Source: Myxosarcina sp. GI1 (GTDB taxonomy: Bacteria; Cyanobacteriota; Cyanobacteriia; Cyanobacteriales; Xenococcaceae). Taken from it: a DNA stretch of 64,000 nucleotides. The first letter of the stretch is position 1; the number at the start of each line of letters is the position of its first letter. This document shows, piece after piece, positions 37,419-46,020 of the stretch. The translations under genes and the position numbers were made by a program. The notes beneath the pieces were generated by a model that searched no databases, had not been told where the DNA came from, and was given only the letters and a program-made list of their open reading frames with translations. Location: the NCBI RefSeq assembly GCF_000756305.1, contig NZ_JRFE01000016.1, forward strand, positions 217,132 through 281,131, given 5' to 3'.

Positions 37419-37777
37419 GACCACTCCAAAGCTCCTTTTCTCCACGCATACACCAAAGCCACAACTAAAATAGCAATAAAAATTAAGGCTTCGACAAATG
37501 CTAATAATCCCAAACGGCTAAAAGCCACTGCCCAAGGGTATAAAAATACTGTTTCTACATCAAAAACTACAAAAACTAAGGCAAACATATAGTAGCGGAT
37601 ATTAAACTGTATCCAGGCACCCCCTACAGGTTCCATACCAGATTCATAGGTAGTGCGTCTTTCGGGACCACCGCCTTTTGGTCTTAGAACTGCCGACGCA
37701 GTTAGAGCCAAAGCTGGCACCGCACTACACAGCAGCAAAAAAACTAAAAAATATTCATAACCATTGAGAACAAACAA
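37415..37777 (-). CDS. ndhC: NAD(P)H-quinone oxidoreductase subunit 3
   Basis: 120 residues with three transmembrane helices (about 6-28, 62-84 and 92-112) and the conserved loop [20 protein letters not shown], which contains the strongly conserved Glu residues of the complex I quinone channel. The start is TTG at 37777, in line with the family N-terminus [11 protein letters not shown]. First gene of the ndhCKJ operon. Confidence 0.95.
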   Translation of the reverse strand: MFVLNGYEYFLVFLLLCSAVPALALTASAVLRPKGGGPERRTTYESGMEPVGGAWIQFNIRYYMFALVFVVFDVETVFLYPWAVAFSRLGLLAFVEALIFIAILVVALVYAWRKGALEWS

Positions 37778-37895
37778 TTTTTATCTCTTACTCCTTAGCC
37801 GATGGTGTTCGATTTGTATGATATCTCTTTACTTTTCTTTATTCTAGTAGAGAGTAGGTCAGAGATGAAAAGAAAAACTCCTTTTAAGTGTGAGT

Positions 37896-39056
37896 TTAAC
37901 AACATACTAATGGCATTAAACGACTCAAGATCTGCTTGAGTACCATTGCTGTCCAGTCAATATCGGCTGTAGTAGTTTCGCGATCGATTGTCAAACGAAT
38001 TCCTCGTTTGGCGGTTGCTTCGCTATAGCCCATTGCCAACAAAATGGGACTGGGATTTAATTTTCCGCTATGACAGGCAGCACCAGCACTGATGCCAATT
38101 CCTGCCAGATTTAGCTGTCGCACTATAGTTTTACCAGTTACATCACTAGCTGCCAAGCGATCGCTCAAAACAAAACTGACGTGATGGGGAAGACGATACA
38201 GGCGATCTCCCGTAGGTATCAAACAAGTACAATCGGCTAGGCGATCGAATAGGCGATCGCGTAACGCCATCAATCTGGGTACTTCTGCACTCATTTCCGC
38301 AGCAGCCAGTTCGGCAGCGATGCCCAGAGCGGCGATCGCGGGTACTGCCTGAGTTCCCGACCGCAGTTCTAATTCTTGACCGCCTCCACTTAAAAGCGGT
38401 ACTAGCTCGATCCCAGAACGAACGTACAGCGCACCCGCACCTTTAATGCCATATATTTTATGTCCCGACAGAGACAACAAATCGACTCCCAACTGCTCTA
38501 CATTTATGGGCAAACAGCCTGCTACCTGTACCGCATCGGTATGAAAAGGAATTCCCCTGGCGCGAGCAATTCGAGCTAAACGATCGATTGGCTGTAGCGT
38601 TCCCACTTCACTCTGTCCGTAAATTATGGAAACCAGAACTGTATTAGAACGGATGGCGGCTTGTAAATCTAACGGTTCTACTCTACCTTGACAATTGACG
38701 GGCAGTCTGGTTATCTGCCAACCTTGCCGCTCTAAGATTTCTACTGGTTTGGCGATCGCCGAATGTTCGACGCTAGAAATAATAATGTGTTGGGGTGTTT
38801 GATATTTTCGTACTATCCCCAAAATGGCTAGATTGTCTGCTTCGGTTCCGCCAGAAGTAAAAACAATTGATTCGGGTGCAGCGTGGATCGAGCTAGCTAC
38901 CTGAATTCTAGCAGCTTCTAATCGTGTTGCTGCCTGTTGCCCCCACCCATGCAAACTCGAAGGATTGCCCCATTGTTGGCTCATAACTTGTTGCGCTAGC
39001 GCGATCGCCTCTGGACGGGGTTTGGTAGTCGCGCTGCGATCGAGATAAATTTGCAT
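37896..39056 (-). CDS. Cysteine desulfurase (NifS/IscS family)
   Basis: 386 residues from the ATG at 39056, with a TTG one codon upstream. A class V aminotransferase fold: FTSGGTEADNLAI (phosphate cup), VEHSA, the aspartate in FHTDAVQVAG and the PLP-binding Lys in SGHKIYGIKGAGAL near residue 200. The catalytic cysteine is in GAACHSGKLNPS near residue 328. The enzyme provides sulfur for Fe-S clusters and thio-modifications. It is the monomeric group I type. There is no IscU or SufU gene adjacent. Confidence 0.9.
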   Translation of the reverse strand: MQIYLDRSATTKPRPEAIALAQQVMSQQWGNPSSLHGWGQQAATRLEAARIQVASSIHAAPESIVFTSGGTEADNLAILGIVRKYQTPQHIIISSVEHSAIAKPVEILERQGWQITRLPVNCQGRVEPLDLQAAIRSNTVLVSIIYGQSEVGTLQPIDRLARIARARGIPFHTDAVQVAGCLPINVEQLGVDLLSLSGHKIYGIKGAGALYVRSGIELVPLLSGGGQELELRSGTQAVPAIAALGIAAELAAAEMSAEVPRLMALRDRLFDRLADCTCLIPTGDRLYRLPHHVSFVLSDRLAASDVTGKTIVRQLNLAGIGISAGAACHSGKLNPSPILLAMGYSEATAKRGIRLTIDRETTTADIDWTAMVLKQILSRLMPLVCC

Positions 39057-39378
39057 CAATTCAGCGATTTGTAAACATTGAGAAGTAAATTAACTCGCGA
39101 TCTAAAAAGCGATCGCGATTCGATCGTTCTAACTTTGTTGTCTGACAAAGTAAATAAATACCAAGAAAGTAGCTGTACAAAAAATTTATATTCAAAATAT
39201 CAAGCTACTGTAACTTTTACTAATTTTAGAATGTTCTTTTGTCTGCTAAGACGAAGTTCGAGTAAATAATTGAGGTGAGTCGAGTATGTATATTATAAGT
39301 AATTTTTCAGCTTAGTTAATCTACAATCGACAATCTTAGTGTATATGTAATCATAGGGACAATTAAAAATATCTATTT

Positions 39379-40131
39379 ATGCTATCTCTAGAACTCGAAC
39401 GCGCTGCTTCTGAATCCGAATTAGCTCAGAAAAACCGCATCTTATTAGTAGAAGATGAAGAATTAATCGGAGAAATGATCGAGGTCGCGCTACAGGCAGA
39501 AGGTTATGAAGTTAAAAAGGTTAGGGATGGACGTGCTGCTTTGAATTTGCTGCAAAATCCCGACTCTTCTGAAACTAAGCTAGCTACCGATTTAATTATT
39601 CTCGATTTAATGTTGCCCGAGGTTAACGGATTGGATATCTGCCGTTTATTGCGTTATCAAGGAGATATTACCCCGATTTTGGTAATCAGTGCCAAAAGCA
39701 GTGAAACAGACCGCGTTTTAGGTTTAGAAGTAGGAGCAGATGACTATTTAACTAAACCTTTTAGTATGCGCGAACTAGTTGCTCGTTGTCGCGCGCTATT
39801 GCGTCGCCAGAGATACAGCAATTTATCCTCAACTCCAGTCCAAAAATATCGAGATATCAGTCTCTTTCCCCAGGAGTGTCGGGTATTAGTTCGAGGCACC
39901 GAAGTCAATTTATCACCTAAAGAATTTCGGCTATTGGAGCTATTTATGAGTTATCCGCGCCGAGTATGGTCGCGAGAGCAGTTAATCGAGCAGGTTTGGG
40001 GACCTGATTTTTTGGGAGATACTAAAACAGTAGACGTTCATATTCGCTGGCTGCGCGAAAAGCTGGAATTAGAACCGAGCCAGCCAGAATATCTTATAAC
40101 CGTACGCGGTTTTGGATATCGTTTTGGTTAA
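39379..40131 (+). CDS. sphR: OmpR/PhoB-family response regulator (SphR)
   Basis: 250 residues. Receiver domain (about 18-135) with DEE in LLVEDEELI, phosphoacceptor Asp76 (LIILDLMLPEVNG) and Lys near 124 (YLTKPFS). The winged-helix DNA-binding domain (about 150-248) ends in TVRGFGYRF. With the downstream kinase and phoU this matches SphR, the cyanobacterial PhoB, which binds Pho boxes under phosphate limitation. Two arrays resembling such boxes are present downstream. An N-terminal extension of about 17 residues precedes the receiver. Confidence 0.9.
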   Translation: MLSLELERAASESELAQKNRILLVEDEELIGEMIEVALQAEGYEVKKVRDGRAALNLLQNPDSSETKLATDLIILDLMLPEVNGLDICRLLRYQGDITPILVISAKSSETDRVLGLEVGADDYLTKPFSMRELVARCRALLRRQRYSNLSSTPVQKYRDISLFPQECRVLVRGTEVNLSPKEFRLLELFMSYPRRVWSREQLIEQVWGPDFLGDTKTVDVHIRWLREKLELEPSQPEYLITVRGFGYRFG

Positions 40132-40268
40132 TATCTAATATTTAATTAAAATAAATATTTAGTATAGGCGGCAATCATAAAAAGCTATTCAGTAGAATTT
40201 TAGTCTAGTTGTCAATATGATTAGTAACGTAGAGCAAATCGAAGTTACACAAGGACTAAAAAAAACTA

Positions 40269-41600
40269 ATGGCTGCCGTAGAGTTTTGCTTGGGACTATT
40301 ACTAGGAGTTGCATTTTGTACTTGGCAGCAATACAAATTCAAACAGAAGCTGCGCAAGCTGTTAGCTACTTTTGCCTTAAATGATGAGCCTACAGTTGCC
40401 CTACCGATAATTTCTCAGGTGCGGCGCAGGTTGAACGAACTGGATTTACGACGCAGAGAGTTAGAAAGCGAACGAGAAGTCTGGCAGCAGTTAATCGAAC
40501 GGGCACCTGTTGGTTATCTCCAGGTAGATGCCGAGAATCAACTTTTAGGCTGCAATCTACAGGCACGACAATTGCTAAAAATAGACTATCGGCGAGCCGA
40601 CCGAATCCGTCTGTTGCTAGAGCTAGTACGTTCGTACGATCTCGATCGCCTGATCGAACAGACTCGTCAACTACAGCAAGTTCAAGAAAAAAAATGGACT
40701 TATTACTTTACCCGTTGTGCTAACGACGAAGAAACTCAAGCAACATCTGACTCTGCTGCCTCAACTAAAATTGTCGAATCAATTGCCCTTCAGGGCTTTG
40801 GCTTTCCCTTACCTAACGAACAGGTAGGCGTTTTTCTCCTCGACCGCCAGCCGTTAGTAGAATTGTCTCAGTCGCGCGATCGCACTTTTTCCGATCTGAC
40901 TCACGAACTTAGAACGCCTCTAACCTCAATTTCTCTAGTAGCAGAAAATCTACTGACTAGATTACAAAATCCCGAACGACGCTGGGTAGAACAAATGCTG
41001 CGCGAAACTAATCGTCTGAGCGAACTAGTTCGCCAATGGCTCGACTTAACTCAATTAGAAGCAGCACCCCATCGCATTCTTAAATACGAAACCCTCGATT
41101 TACATCAGCTAATTTTGTCAGTTTGGCAGATTTTAGAACCGATTGCCAACAAAAAACAGGTAGCTCTAACTTATTTTGGTACTACCAATATATCTCTTGC
41201 CGCCGATCGCTCGCGCCTGATTCAGGTTTTGCTAAATCTATTAGATAACGCTATCAAACACACCCCTCCTCAAACAGAAATTATTGTTAGAGTTACTCTG
41301 CAACCAGCTACCAAAACTGACATAGAGCAAATAACTATTGACGTAATTGACTCTGGCAGAGGTTTTTCAGAATCCGATCTACCTTATATTTTTGAGCGAC
41401 TCTATCGAGGAGACAAATCTCGCTTGAGAATCAGATTGCCCGAAACTCAGTCAAATGGAGACGGTAGTGGTTTGGGGCTAGCGATCGCTCAACAAATTAT
41501 TCGTTCTCATGGCGGCTCAATCTGTGCTAAAAATGACCCTAAAATTGGAGGTGCCTGGCTACAAGTTACTCTGCCTACTGAAAAACCCGCAAAAATTTAG
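40269..41600 (+). CDS. sphS: Sensor histidine kinase (SphS)
   Basis: 443 residues. A single hydrophobic segment (about 4-19) anchors the protein, followed by a coiled stretch and a PAS domain (about 75-200; ERAPVGYLQVDAEN). The HisKA motif with His212 is in SDLTHELRTPLTSI, and the HATPase motifs are NLLDNAIKHT, DSGRGFSESD and GDGSGLGLAIAQQI. In SphS-type kinases the N-terminal hydrophobic region and PAS are needed for phosphate signalling through PhoU, whose gene follows. AAGGA lies 12 bases before the ATG. Confidence 0.9.
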   Translation: MAAVEFCLGLLLGVAFCTWQQYKFKQKLRKLLATFALNDEPTVALPIISQVRRRLNELDLRRRELESEREVWQQLIERAPVGYLQVDAENQLLGCNLQARQLLKIDYRRADRIRLLLELVRSYDLDRLIEQTRQLQQVQEKKWTYYFTRCANDEETQATSDSAASTKIVESIALQGFGFPLPNEQVGVFLLDRQPLVELSQSRDRTFSDLTHELRTPLTSISLVAENLLTRLQNPERRWVEQMLRETNRLSELVRQWLDLTQLEAAPHRILKYETLDLHQLILSVWQILEPIANKKQVALTYFGTTNISLAADRSRLIQVLLNLLDNAIKHTPPQTEIIVRVTLQPATKTDIEQITIDVIDSGRGFSESDLPYIFERLYRGDKSRLRIRLPETQSNGDGSGLGLAIAQQIIRSHGGSICAKNDPKIGGAWLQVTLPTEKPAKI

Positions 41601-41674
41601 TTGGTTTAGTAATTTACAATACTATTTCTAATAAAATCTTAAACTTTTTTTGTTATCAACAGAGGAGAACTATC

Positions 41675-41722
41675 ATGTTATATAGTAGGATTTTAACAAC
41701 CCGTGTCATTACCTCAAGCTAA
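41675..41722 (+). CDS. Possible leader ORF overlapping the phoU start
   Basis: A 15-codon ORF reads MLYSRILTTRVITSS and stops with TAA at 41720-41722. It has the strongest ribosome site of the locus, AGAGGAG at 41661-41667, 7 bases before its ATG. The phoU GTG at 41703 lies inside it in another frame. It may be a leader peptide that couples translation to phoU. Alternatively, the real phoU start lies here with a sequencing error. No other evidence of translation is available. Confidence 0.4.
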   Translation: MLYSRILTTRVITSS

Positions 41723-42368
41723 TCGTTCGGATTCCAATCAACTAGAGCGTTCTCTTAAAAGAGTTCAGCAAGACGTTTTACGTATGGGAGCTTTAGTAGA
41801 AGAGTCCTTGCGCTTGAGTCACCAATGCCTGTTTCAGCGTCATTTAGAAGCTGCTAAAAAGATTACTTATTTAGAAAAGCGCATAGATGCTTACTATCGT
41901 CAAATCGAGCTAGATTGTGCTGCTTTAATGACTCTACAAGCACCCGTCGCTCAAGATCTGCGGTTGTTAAGTGCCTTTATGCAGTTGGTGCGCGATCTAG
42001 AAAGAATTGGCGATTATGCTCAAGACATCAGCGAAATGACTTTAAAATTAGTCAAGTATCCGCCTCACGATTCTTTAAAAGAAATCGAACTAATGTCCGA
42101 ACACGTTCAGTTTATGCTAGCTACTAGCTTGGTGGCTCTTGCCGATCTCGACGCTACAGCAGGCAAAAGAGTCAAAGATTTGGACGATACGGTAGATGAT
42201 GCCTATGAAAACCTGTACGAAGTTCTGGCATATCAAAAAGATATTCAAGGAGTAGTAGAGCCGTTCTTACTTTTAGCGTTAATCGCACGCCATTTGGAAC
42301 GAATGGCAGACCATGCTACCAATATCGGTCAACGAGTTTCATATATAGTTACGGGCCAGAGAAATTGA
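41703..42368 (+). CDS. phoU: Phosphate signalling complex protein PhoU
   Basis: 221 residues from a GTG at 41703. It consists of two PhoU repeats of three helices each; the metal-binding acidic motifs appear as RDLERIGDYAQDISEM near residue 98 and RHLERMADHATNIGQR near residue 198. PhoU represses kinase signalling when phosphate is plentiful (SphU in Synechocystis). The gene follows sphS by 102 bases and probably shares its transcript. The GTG sits 13 bases after an AGGA and is overlapped by a short upstream ORF. Confidence 0.93.
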   Translation: MSLPQANRSDSNQLERSLKRVQQDVLRMGALVEESLRLSHQCLFQRHLEAAKKITYLEKRIDAYYRQIELDCAALMTLQAPVAQDLRLLSAFMQLVRDLERIGDYAQDISEMTLKLVKYPPHDSLKEIELMSEHVQFMLATSLVALADLDATAGKRVKDLDDTVDDAYENLYEVLAYQKDIQGVVEPFLLLALIARHLERMADHATNIGQRVSYIVTGQRN

Positions 42369-42778
42369 GCGGTATCTGACCGACAGAACGCGGTTAGCGC
42401 AGCCAGCGGCAAAGCCGATCGCAACTGTTTAACCAACGTTTAAGCTTTGCTTAAACTTGACATTACCGCCAGTTTAGCTTTTTAAATTAAAATCGATGAT
42501 GAATACAGATAACTGCAAGGCAATTTATCTGGTTTAACTTCTGTGATAATTTACGTCAAGACGATCTAAATCACAGAAAATAGTAATTTAACCGCTTATG
42601 GTTAGAGATCGAAACAAAGTTGTTTTTCAAGCCACTTATGCCAAAAAATAATCTGACCATCGGTCGATTTTAGTAGGCAAATTATTGAATATATTGTCAA
42701 GCATAGACAATATATTTACGTGGTAACTAAAACTACTGTTTTGTAAATAGAAATCCAATTTAGGTGTGAGGATTACAG
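42369..42778. other. Intergenic region upstream of the porin
   Basis: 410 bases. It holds a palindromic repeat-like stretch at about 42390-42420 (GCGGTTAGCGCAGCC followed by CGGCAAAGCCG), then directly the Pho-box-like array (42428-42479), and a 300-base AT-rich leader before the porin ATG. A short palindrome ATATTGTCAAG...ATAGACAATAT lies near 42690-42711 and could be regulatory. No ORF is supported. Confidence 0.5.
42428..42479 (+). promoter_or_regulatory. Pho-box-like array upstream of the porin gene
   Basis: Five 8-bp units start every 11 bp: TTTAACCA, TTTAAGCT, CTTAAACT, CATTACCG and GTTTAGCT, at 42428, 42439, 42450, 42461 and 42472. Cyanobacterial Pho boxes are 8-bp repeats near (C/T)TTAACC(T/A) with 3-bp spacers, bound by SphR/PhoB. 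The first three units fit well, the last two weakly. The sphR-sphS-phoU genes are immediately upstream. The distance to the porin ATG (about 300 bases) is large. Confidence 0.6.
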
Positions 42779-44377
42779 ATGAGTAAATTATTTTGGCAAA
42801 CTTTGAAAGTTGCTCCTGCAATATTTGCCGCTTCTCTTTTGACTGCTAATGGGGCAAATGCTCAAGCACTGCCCGAAAATGGTAACGACAGTTCGGTAAA
42901 CGAAACTTTAGAACGGATCGATCGCTACCAAAATAACTCTACTTCTTCCCAGTCTCAGGTAACTAACGTCAACCAGCTTCGCGACGTATCACCTACCGAC
43001 TGGGCTTATGAAGCTCTCCGTAGCTTAGTAGACCGCTATGGCTGTATTGCTGGTTATCCCAATCAAACCTATCGCGGCAGTCAGGCTCTAACCCGTTATG
43101 AATTTGCTGCTGGTTTAAACTCCTGCTTAAATCAAATCGAGCGTTTGATTGCTTCTTCTGAAGCCGTTACCAGAGAAGATTTAGACACGATGAATCGTCT
43201 CGCTCAGGAGTTTGAAGCAGAACTAGCTACTCTTGGCGGTCGTATTGATAATATCGAAAGCCGTACCGCTTTCTTAGAAGACAATCAGTTTTCTACTACT
43301 ACTAAACTGAGTGGAGAAGCAATTTTCTCTGTTCAGCAAGCCTTTGGTGAAGAGGTTGACTCGCAGACTACCTTCGGCGATCGCGTCCGCTTGAACTTCG
43401 ATACCAGTTTCTTTGGTGAAGACCGTTTGCGGACTAGATTAGAAGCAGGTAACTTCGACGATATTTTGCGTAGCGACGTTACTGGTACCGATTCAACTCG
43501 TCTTGGTTTTGATGCTGGTGGTGGTAACAATATTGCCCTCGACGATTTGTACTATCGCTTCCCGGTAGGCGAAAGGCTGAACGTTTGGGTTGGAGCTAAC
43601 AGTCTCGATCTATATGACATTCTTGCTGTCGGCAACCCCATTCTAGAAAGTAGCGGTACTGGTGCTTTGTCTCGCTTTAACCGCCGCAATCCTCTCGTAC
43701 TTAGAGGTACTGAAGGTGCTGGTGCTGGCGTTAGCGCTAGTTTGTTAGACGATAGAATTACCGTAACTGGTTTGTATCTAACTGATAATGGCAACGATCC
43801 TGCAGATGGTGAAGGTCTATACAATGGTTCTTTCAGTGCAGGTGGACAAGTTGAATTTTCTCCCATCGAGAATCTAGATTTAGCTTTGACCTATATTCGT
43901 AGTTACGAAACTGGTGATAGCGTGGATCTCTCTGGAGGTACAGTTAACGGAGCTGCCGCCGAACCATTTGGCGAGGTAGCTACTGCTGCTAACAAGTTTG
44001 GTGGTTCTGTTACCTATAGTTTGGGCGAACGTTTTGTCATTGCTGGTTTTGGTGGCTATGCCGATGCCGAACAGTTAGAAGGCGGTGACGCAAGTGGAGA
44101 TATCTGGACTTGGGGTGCTAACGTTTCTATTCTTGACTTTGGTAGAGAAGGTGCCGTGTTAGCATTTGCTGGCGGTCAACCTCCCAAATTCACTACCGAT
44201 GAAGCAGGCATTGCAGAAGACATAGATACTTCCTACATCGTTGAGGCACTTTATAAATTCCCTCTTAACGACAATATCTTAATCACTCCTGGTGCTTATG
44301 TAGTCTTCAATCCCAACCACGATGAAGATGCTGACGAAGTTTACGTAGGCGTAATTCGTACTACTTTCTCCTTCTAA
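42779..44377 (+). CDS. SLH-domain OprB-type porin (SomA-like, 'iron uptake porin' family)
   Basis: 532 residues. A signal peptide (residues 1-28, ...NGANAQA) leads to an SLH domain (about 66-125; SPTDWAYEALRSLVDRYGC, GSQALTRYEFAAGLN), a short coiled coil (about 125-170) and a beta-barrel ending in the terminal Phe (TTFSF). The SLH domain ties the protein to the peptidoglycan-linked polymer, and the barrel forms the main outer-membrane pores of cyanobacteria for ions and small solutes. Its place between phoU and pstS, with a Pho-box-like array upstream, suggests phosphate-regulated expression. Confidence 0.93.
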   Translation: MSKLFWQTLKVAPAIFAASLLTANGANAQALPENGNDSSVNETLERIDRYQNNSTSSQSQVTNVNQLRDVSPTDWAYEALRSLVDRYGCIAGYPNQTYRGSQALTRYEFAAGLNSCLNQIERLIASSEAVTREDLDTMNRLAQEFEAELATLGGRIDNIESRTAFLEDNQFSTTTKLSGEAIFSVQQAFGEEVDSQTTFGDRVRLNFDTSFFGEDRLRTRLEAGNFDDILRSDVTGTDSTRLGFDAGGGNNIALDDLYYRFPVGERLNVWVGANSLDLYDILAVGNPILESSGTGALSRFNRRNPLVLRGTEGAGAGVSASLLDDRITVTGLYLTDNGNDPADGEGLYNGSFSAGGQVEFSPIENLDLALTYIRSYETGDSVDLSGGTVNGAAAEPFGEVATAANKFGGSVTYSLGERFVIAGFGGYADAEQLEGGDASGDIWTWGANVSILDFGREGAVLAFAGGQPPKFTTDEAGIAEDIDTSYIVEALYKFPLNDNILITPGAYVVFNPNHDEDADEVYVGVIRTTFSF

Positions 44378-44427
44378 AAGTAGTGCCGTTACTGGTTTAT
44401 TTCAGCTAAATATCATACAGACAAAAA

Positions 44428-44462
44428 TTAGGGTGGACAATGTCCACCCTAAACAGTTTTTT
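44428..44462 (+). terminator. Rho-independent terminator of the porin gene
   Basis: TTAGGGTGGAC-AAT-GTCCACCCTAA (44428-44452) is a perfect 11-bp stem with a tight loop, followed within five bases by a run of six T. Confidence 0.9.
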
Positions 44463-44470
44463 AGCAGGTT

Positions 44471-44511
44471 GTTAATCTTTTGTTTACCTAATTTTTACTT
44501 GTGGATAACTA
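44471..44511 (+). promoter_or_regulatory. Pho-box-like array upstream of pstS
   Basis: Units at 11-bp spacing: GTTAATCT (44471), GTTTACCT (44482), TTTTACTT (44493) and a weak GATAACTA (44504). They resemble the (C/T)TTAACC(T/A) repeats of cyanobacterial Pho boxes, lie right behind the porin terminator, and are about 145 bases before the pstS ATG. pstS is a classical Pho-regulon gene, which strengthens the call. Confidence 0.6.
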
Positions 44512-44655
44512 GCGAAAGTTATTTTGGTAAAGATCTTCAAAAATTAGTAAGACTACCGACCAAAAAGGTTATCCCAGCGAAGGAATTAGCATTTTTTAGT
44601 CAATCGCGAAAATTTAATTCAAATTACAAACATAACGAACGAAAGACAAAAATAT

Positions 44656-45747
44656 ATGGTTTCCGCAATTTTTTCCAAACGACAGCTATGGTTTGCCCCT
44701 CTAATTGCCGTTACTGTCAGTCTTACTTCCTGTGGCGGCGGTCAATCTCCTACTGAGCCTTCATCAGAAGGTGGAACTTCTTCGGGAGGAAGTGATGTTT
44801 CTGCATCTCTAACAGGTGCTGGTGCTAGTTTTCCCGCACCTTTATATCAACGCTGGTTTTCTGAATACAACAAAGTAAATCCCAATGTACAAGTAACCTA
44901 TCAATCTGTTGGTAGTGGTGCGGGAGTAGAACAGTTTATTCAAAATACTGTAGACTTTGGTGCTAGCGATGTAGCAATGACGGATGAAGAAATGCAACAG
45001 GTCGAACGTGGAGTAGCCCTGTTACCGATGACGGCTGGCAGTATCGTCTTGGGATACAACCTTCCTGATGTTGAAAATCTCCAGCTATCGCGAGATGTAT
45101 ATACAAATATTTTGTTAGGTAACATTACTAACTGGAACGATCCAGCTATTGCTGAAATTAATCCCGATGCCAACTTACCCGATACTAAAATTAACGTAGT
45201 GCATCGTTCTGACGGTAGTGGTACTACTGGAGTTTTTACCCAACACCTCAGCGCAATTAGTCCTGAATGGGAACAACAAGTAGGTAGCGGTAAAACAGTA
45301 GAATGGCCTGTGGGTATTGGTGCTAAAGGAAATGAAGGTGTTACCGCTCAAATTTTACAAACCGAAGGTTCGATTGGCTATATAGAGTACGGCTACGCCA
45401 AACAGCAAGACATTCCTACAGCTAGCTTAGAAAATCAAGCAGGGAACTATATCGCTCCTTCAGTAGAGTCTGCTAGCAAAACTCTCGAAGCTGTTACCTT
45501 GCCAGATAACCTACGCGCCTTTATTACCGATCCTGAAGGCGATGAATCTTATCCTATTGTTACTTATACTTGGGTTTTAGCATACGAAAACTATAACGAT
45601 CCTGAAAAGCTGCAAGCTTTAAAAGATGTTCTTACTTGGTCGTTAGAAGAAGGGCAAGATTATTCTGAAGAGTTGGGTTATGTACCTTTACCCGATAATG
45701 TGGTGCAAAAAGTAGAAGCAAAACTAGAAACTATTCAGGCTCAATAG
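44656..45747 (+). CDS. pstS: Phosphate ABC transporter substrate-binding protein PstS
   Basis: 363 residues. It is a lipoprotein: a basic N-terminus and hydrophobic helix end in a lipobox around VSLTSCGG (Cys near residue 26). The mature part has the PstS phosphate-binding motifs LTGAGASFPAPLYQRW, VTYQSVGSGAGVEQF and VVHRSDGSGTTGVFT. It binds phosphate in the periplasm and hands it to PstCAB. No pstC, pstA or pstB follows: after a terminator comes a convergent MFS gene. The permease genes must therefore be elsewhere, or this is an additional binding protein. Confidence 0.94.
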   Translation: MVSAIFSKRQLWFAPLIAVTVSLTSCGGGQSPTEPSSEGGTSSGGSDVSASLTGAGASFPAPLYQRWFSEYNKVNPNVQVTYQSVGSGAGVEQFIQNTVDFGASDVAMTDEEMQQVERGVALLPMTAGSIVLGYNLPDVENLQLSRDVYTNILLGNITNWNDPAIAEINPDANLPDTKINVVHRSDGSGTTGVFTQHLSAISPEWEQQVGSGKTVEWPVGIGAKGNEGVTAQILQTEGSIGYIEYGYAKQQDIPTASLENQAGNYIAPSVESASKTLEAVTLPDNLRAFITDPEGDESYPIVTYTWVLAYENYNDPEKLQALKDVLTWSLEEGQDYSEELGYVPLPDNVVQKVEAKLETIQAQ

Positions 45748-45801
45748 ATTGGGTTTTAGATTTCAGTTTAAAACTAGATAATTTTGTTTTTCTTGATTTT
45801 T

Positions 45802-45830
45802 CTCCGTTCCAAATAGGTGACGGAGTTTTT
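45802..45830 (+). terminator. Rho-independent terminator of pstS
   Basis: CTCCGT (45802-45807) pairs with ACGGAG (45820-45825) across a 12-base loop, followed by TTTTTA. Placed about 55 bases after the pstS stop. Confidence 0.65.
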
Positions 45831-46020
45831 ATTTGCACAATTAATTCAACCACTTTTTTAGATGTAGTCATTTCAATCAATTTTCTCATGAATAAATCAA
45901 CTAGCTTTTTGTTGGTGGTTGCTAGTAAGTCATTAGTAGAGTTAGAGCTAATTCAATCTCGATTACTCATACCTATAGTTTCTTTTTAGAATAACTATAT
46001 ATTCATCGCCTAATAGATGG

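Noticed and set aside
39078..39269. 63-codon open frame upstream of sphR
   Set aside because: Its composition is like non-coding DNA, there is no ribosome site, and no recognisable motif is present.
44433..44756. 107-codon open frame before pstS
   Set aside because: It overlaps the porin terminator, the Pho-box-like array and the pstS signal peptide in another frame; pstS explains the region.
45888..45989. 34-codon hydrophobic open frame after the pstS terminator
   Set aside because: No ribosome site and no resemblance to known small photosynthetic proteins; chance is likely.
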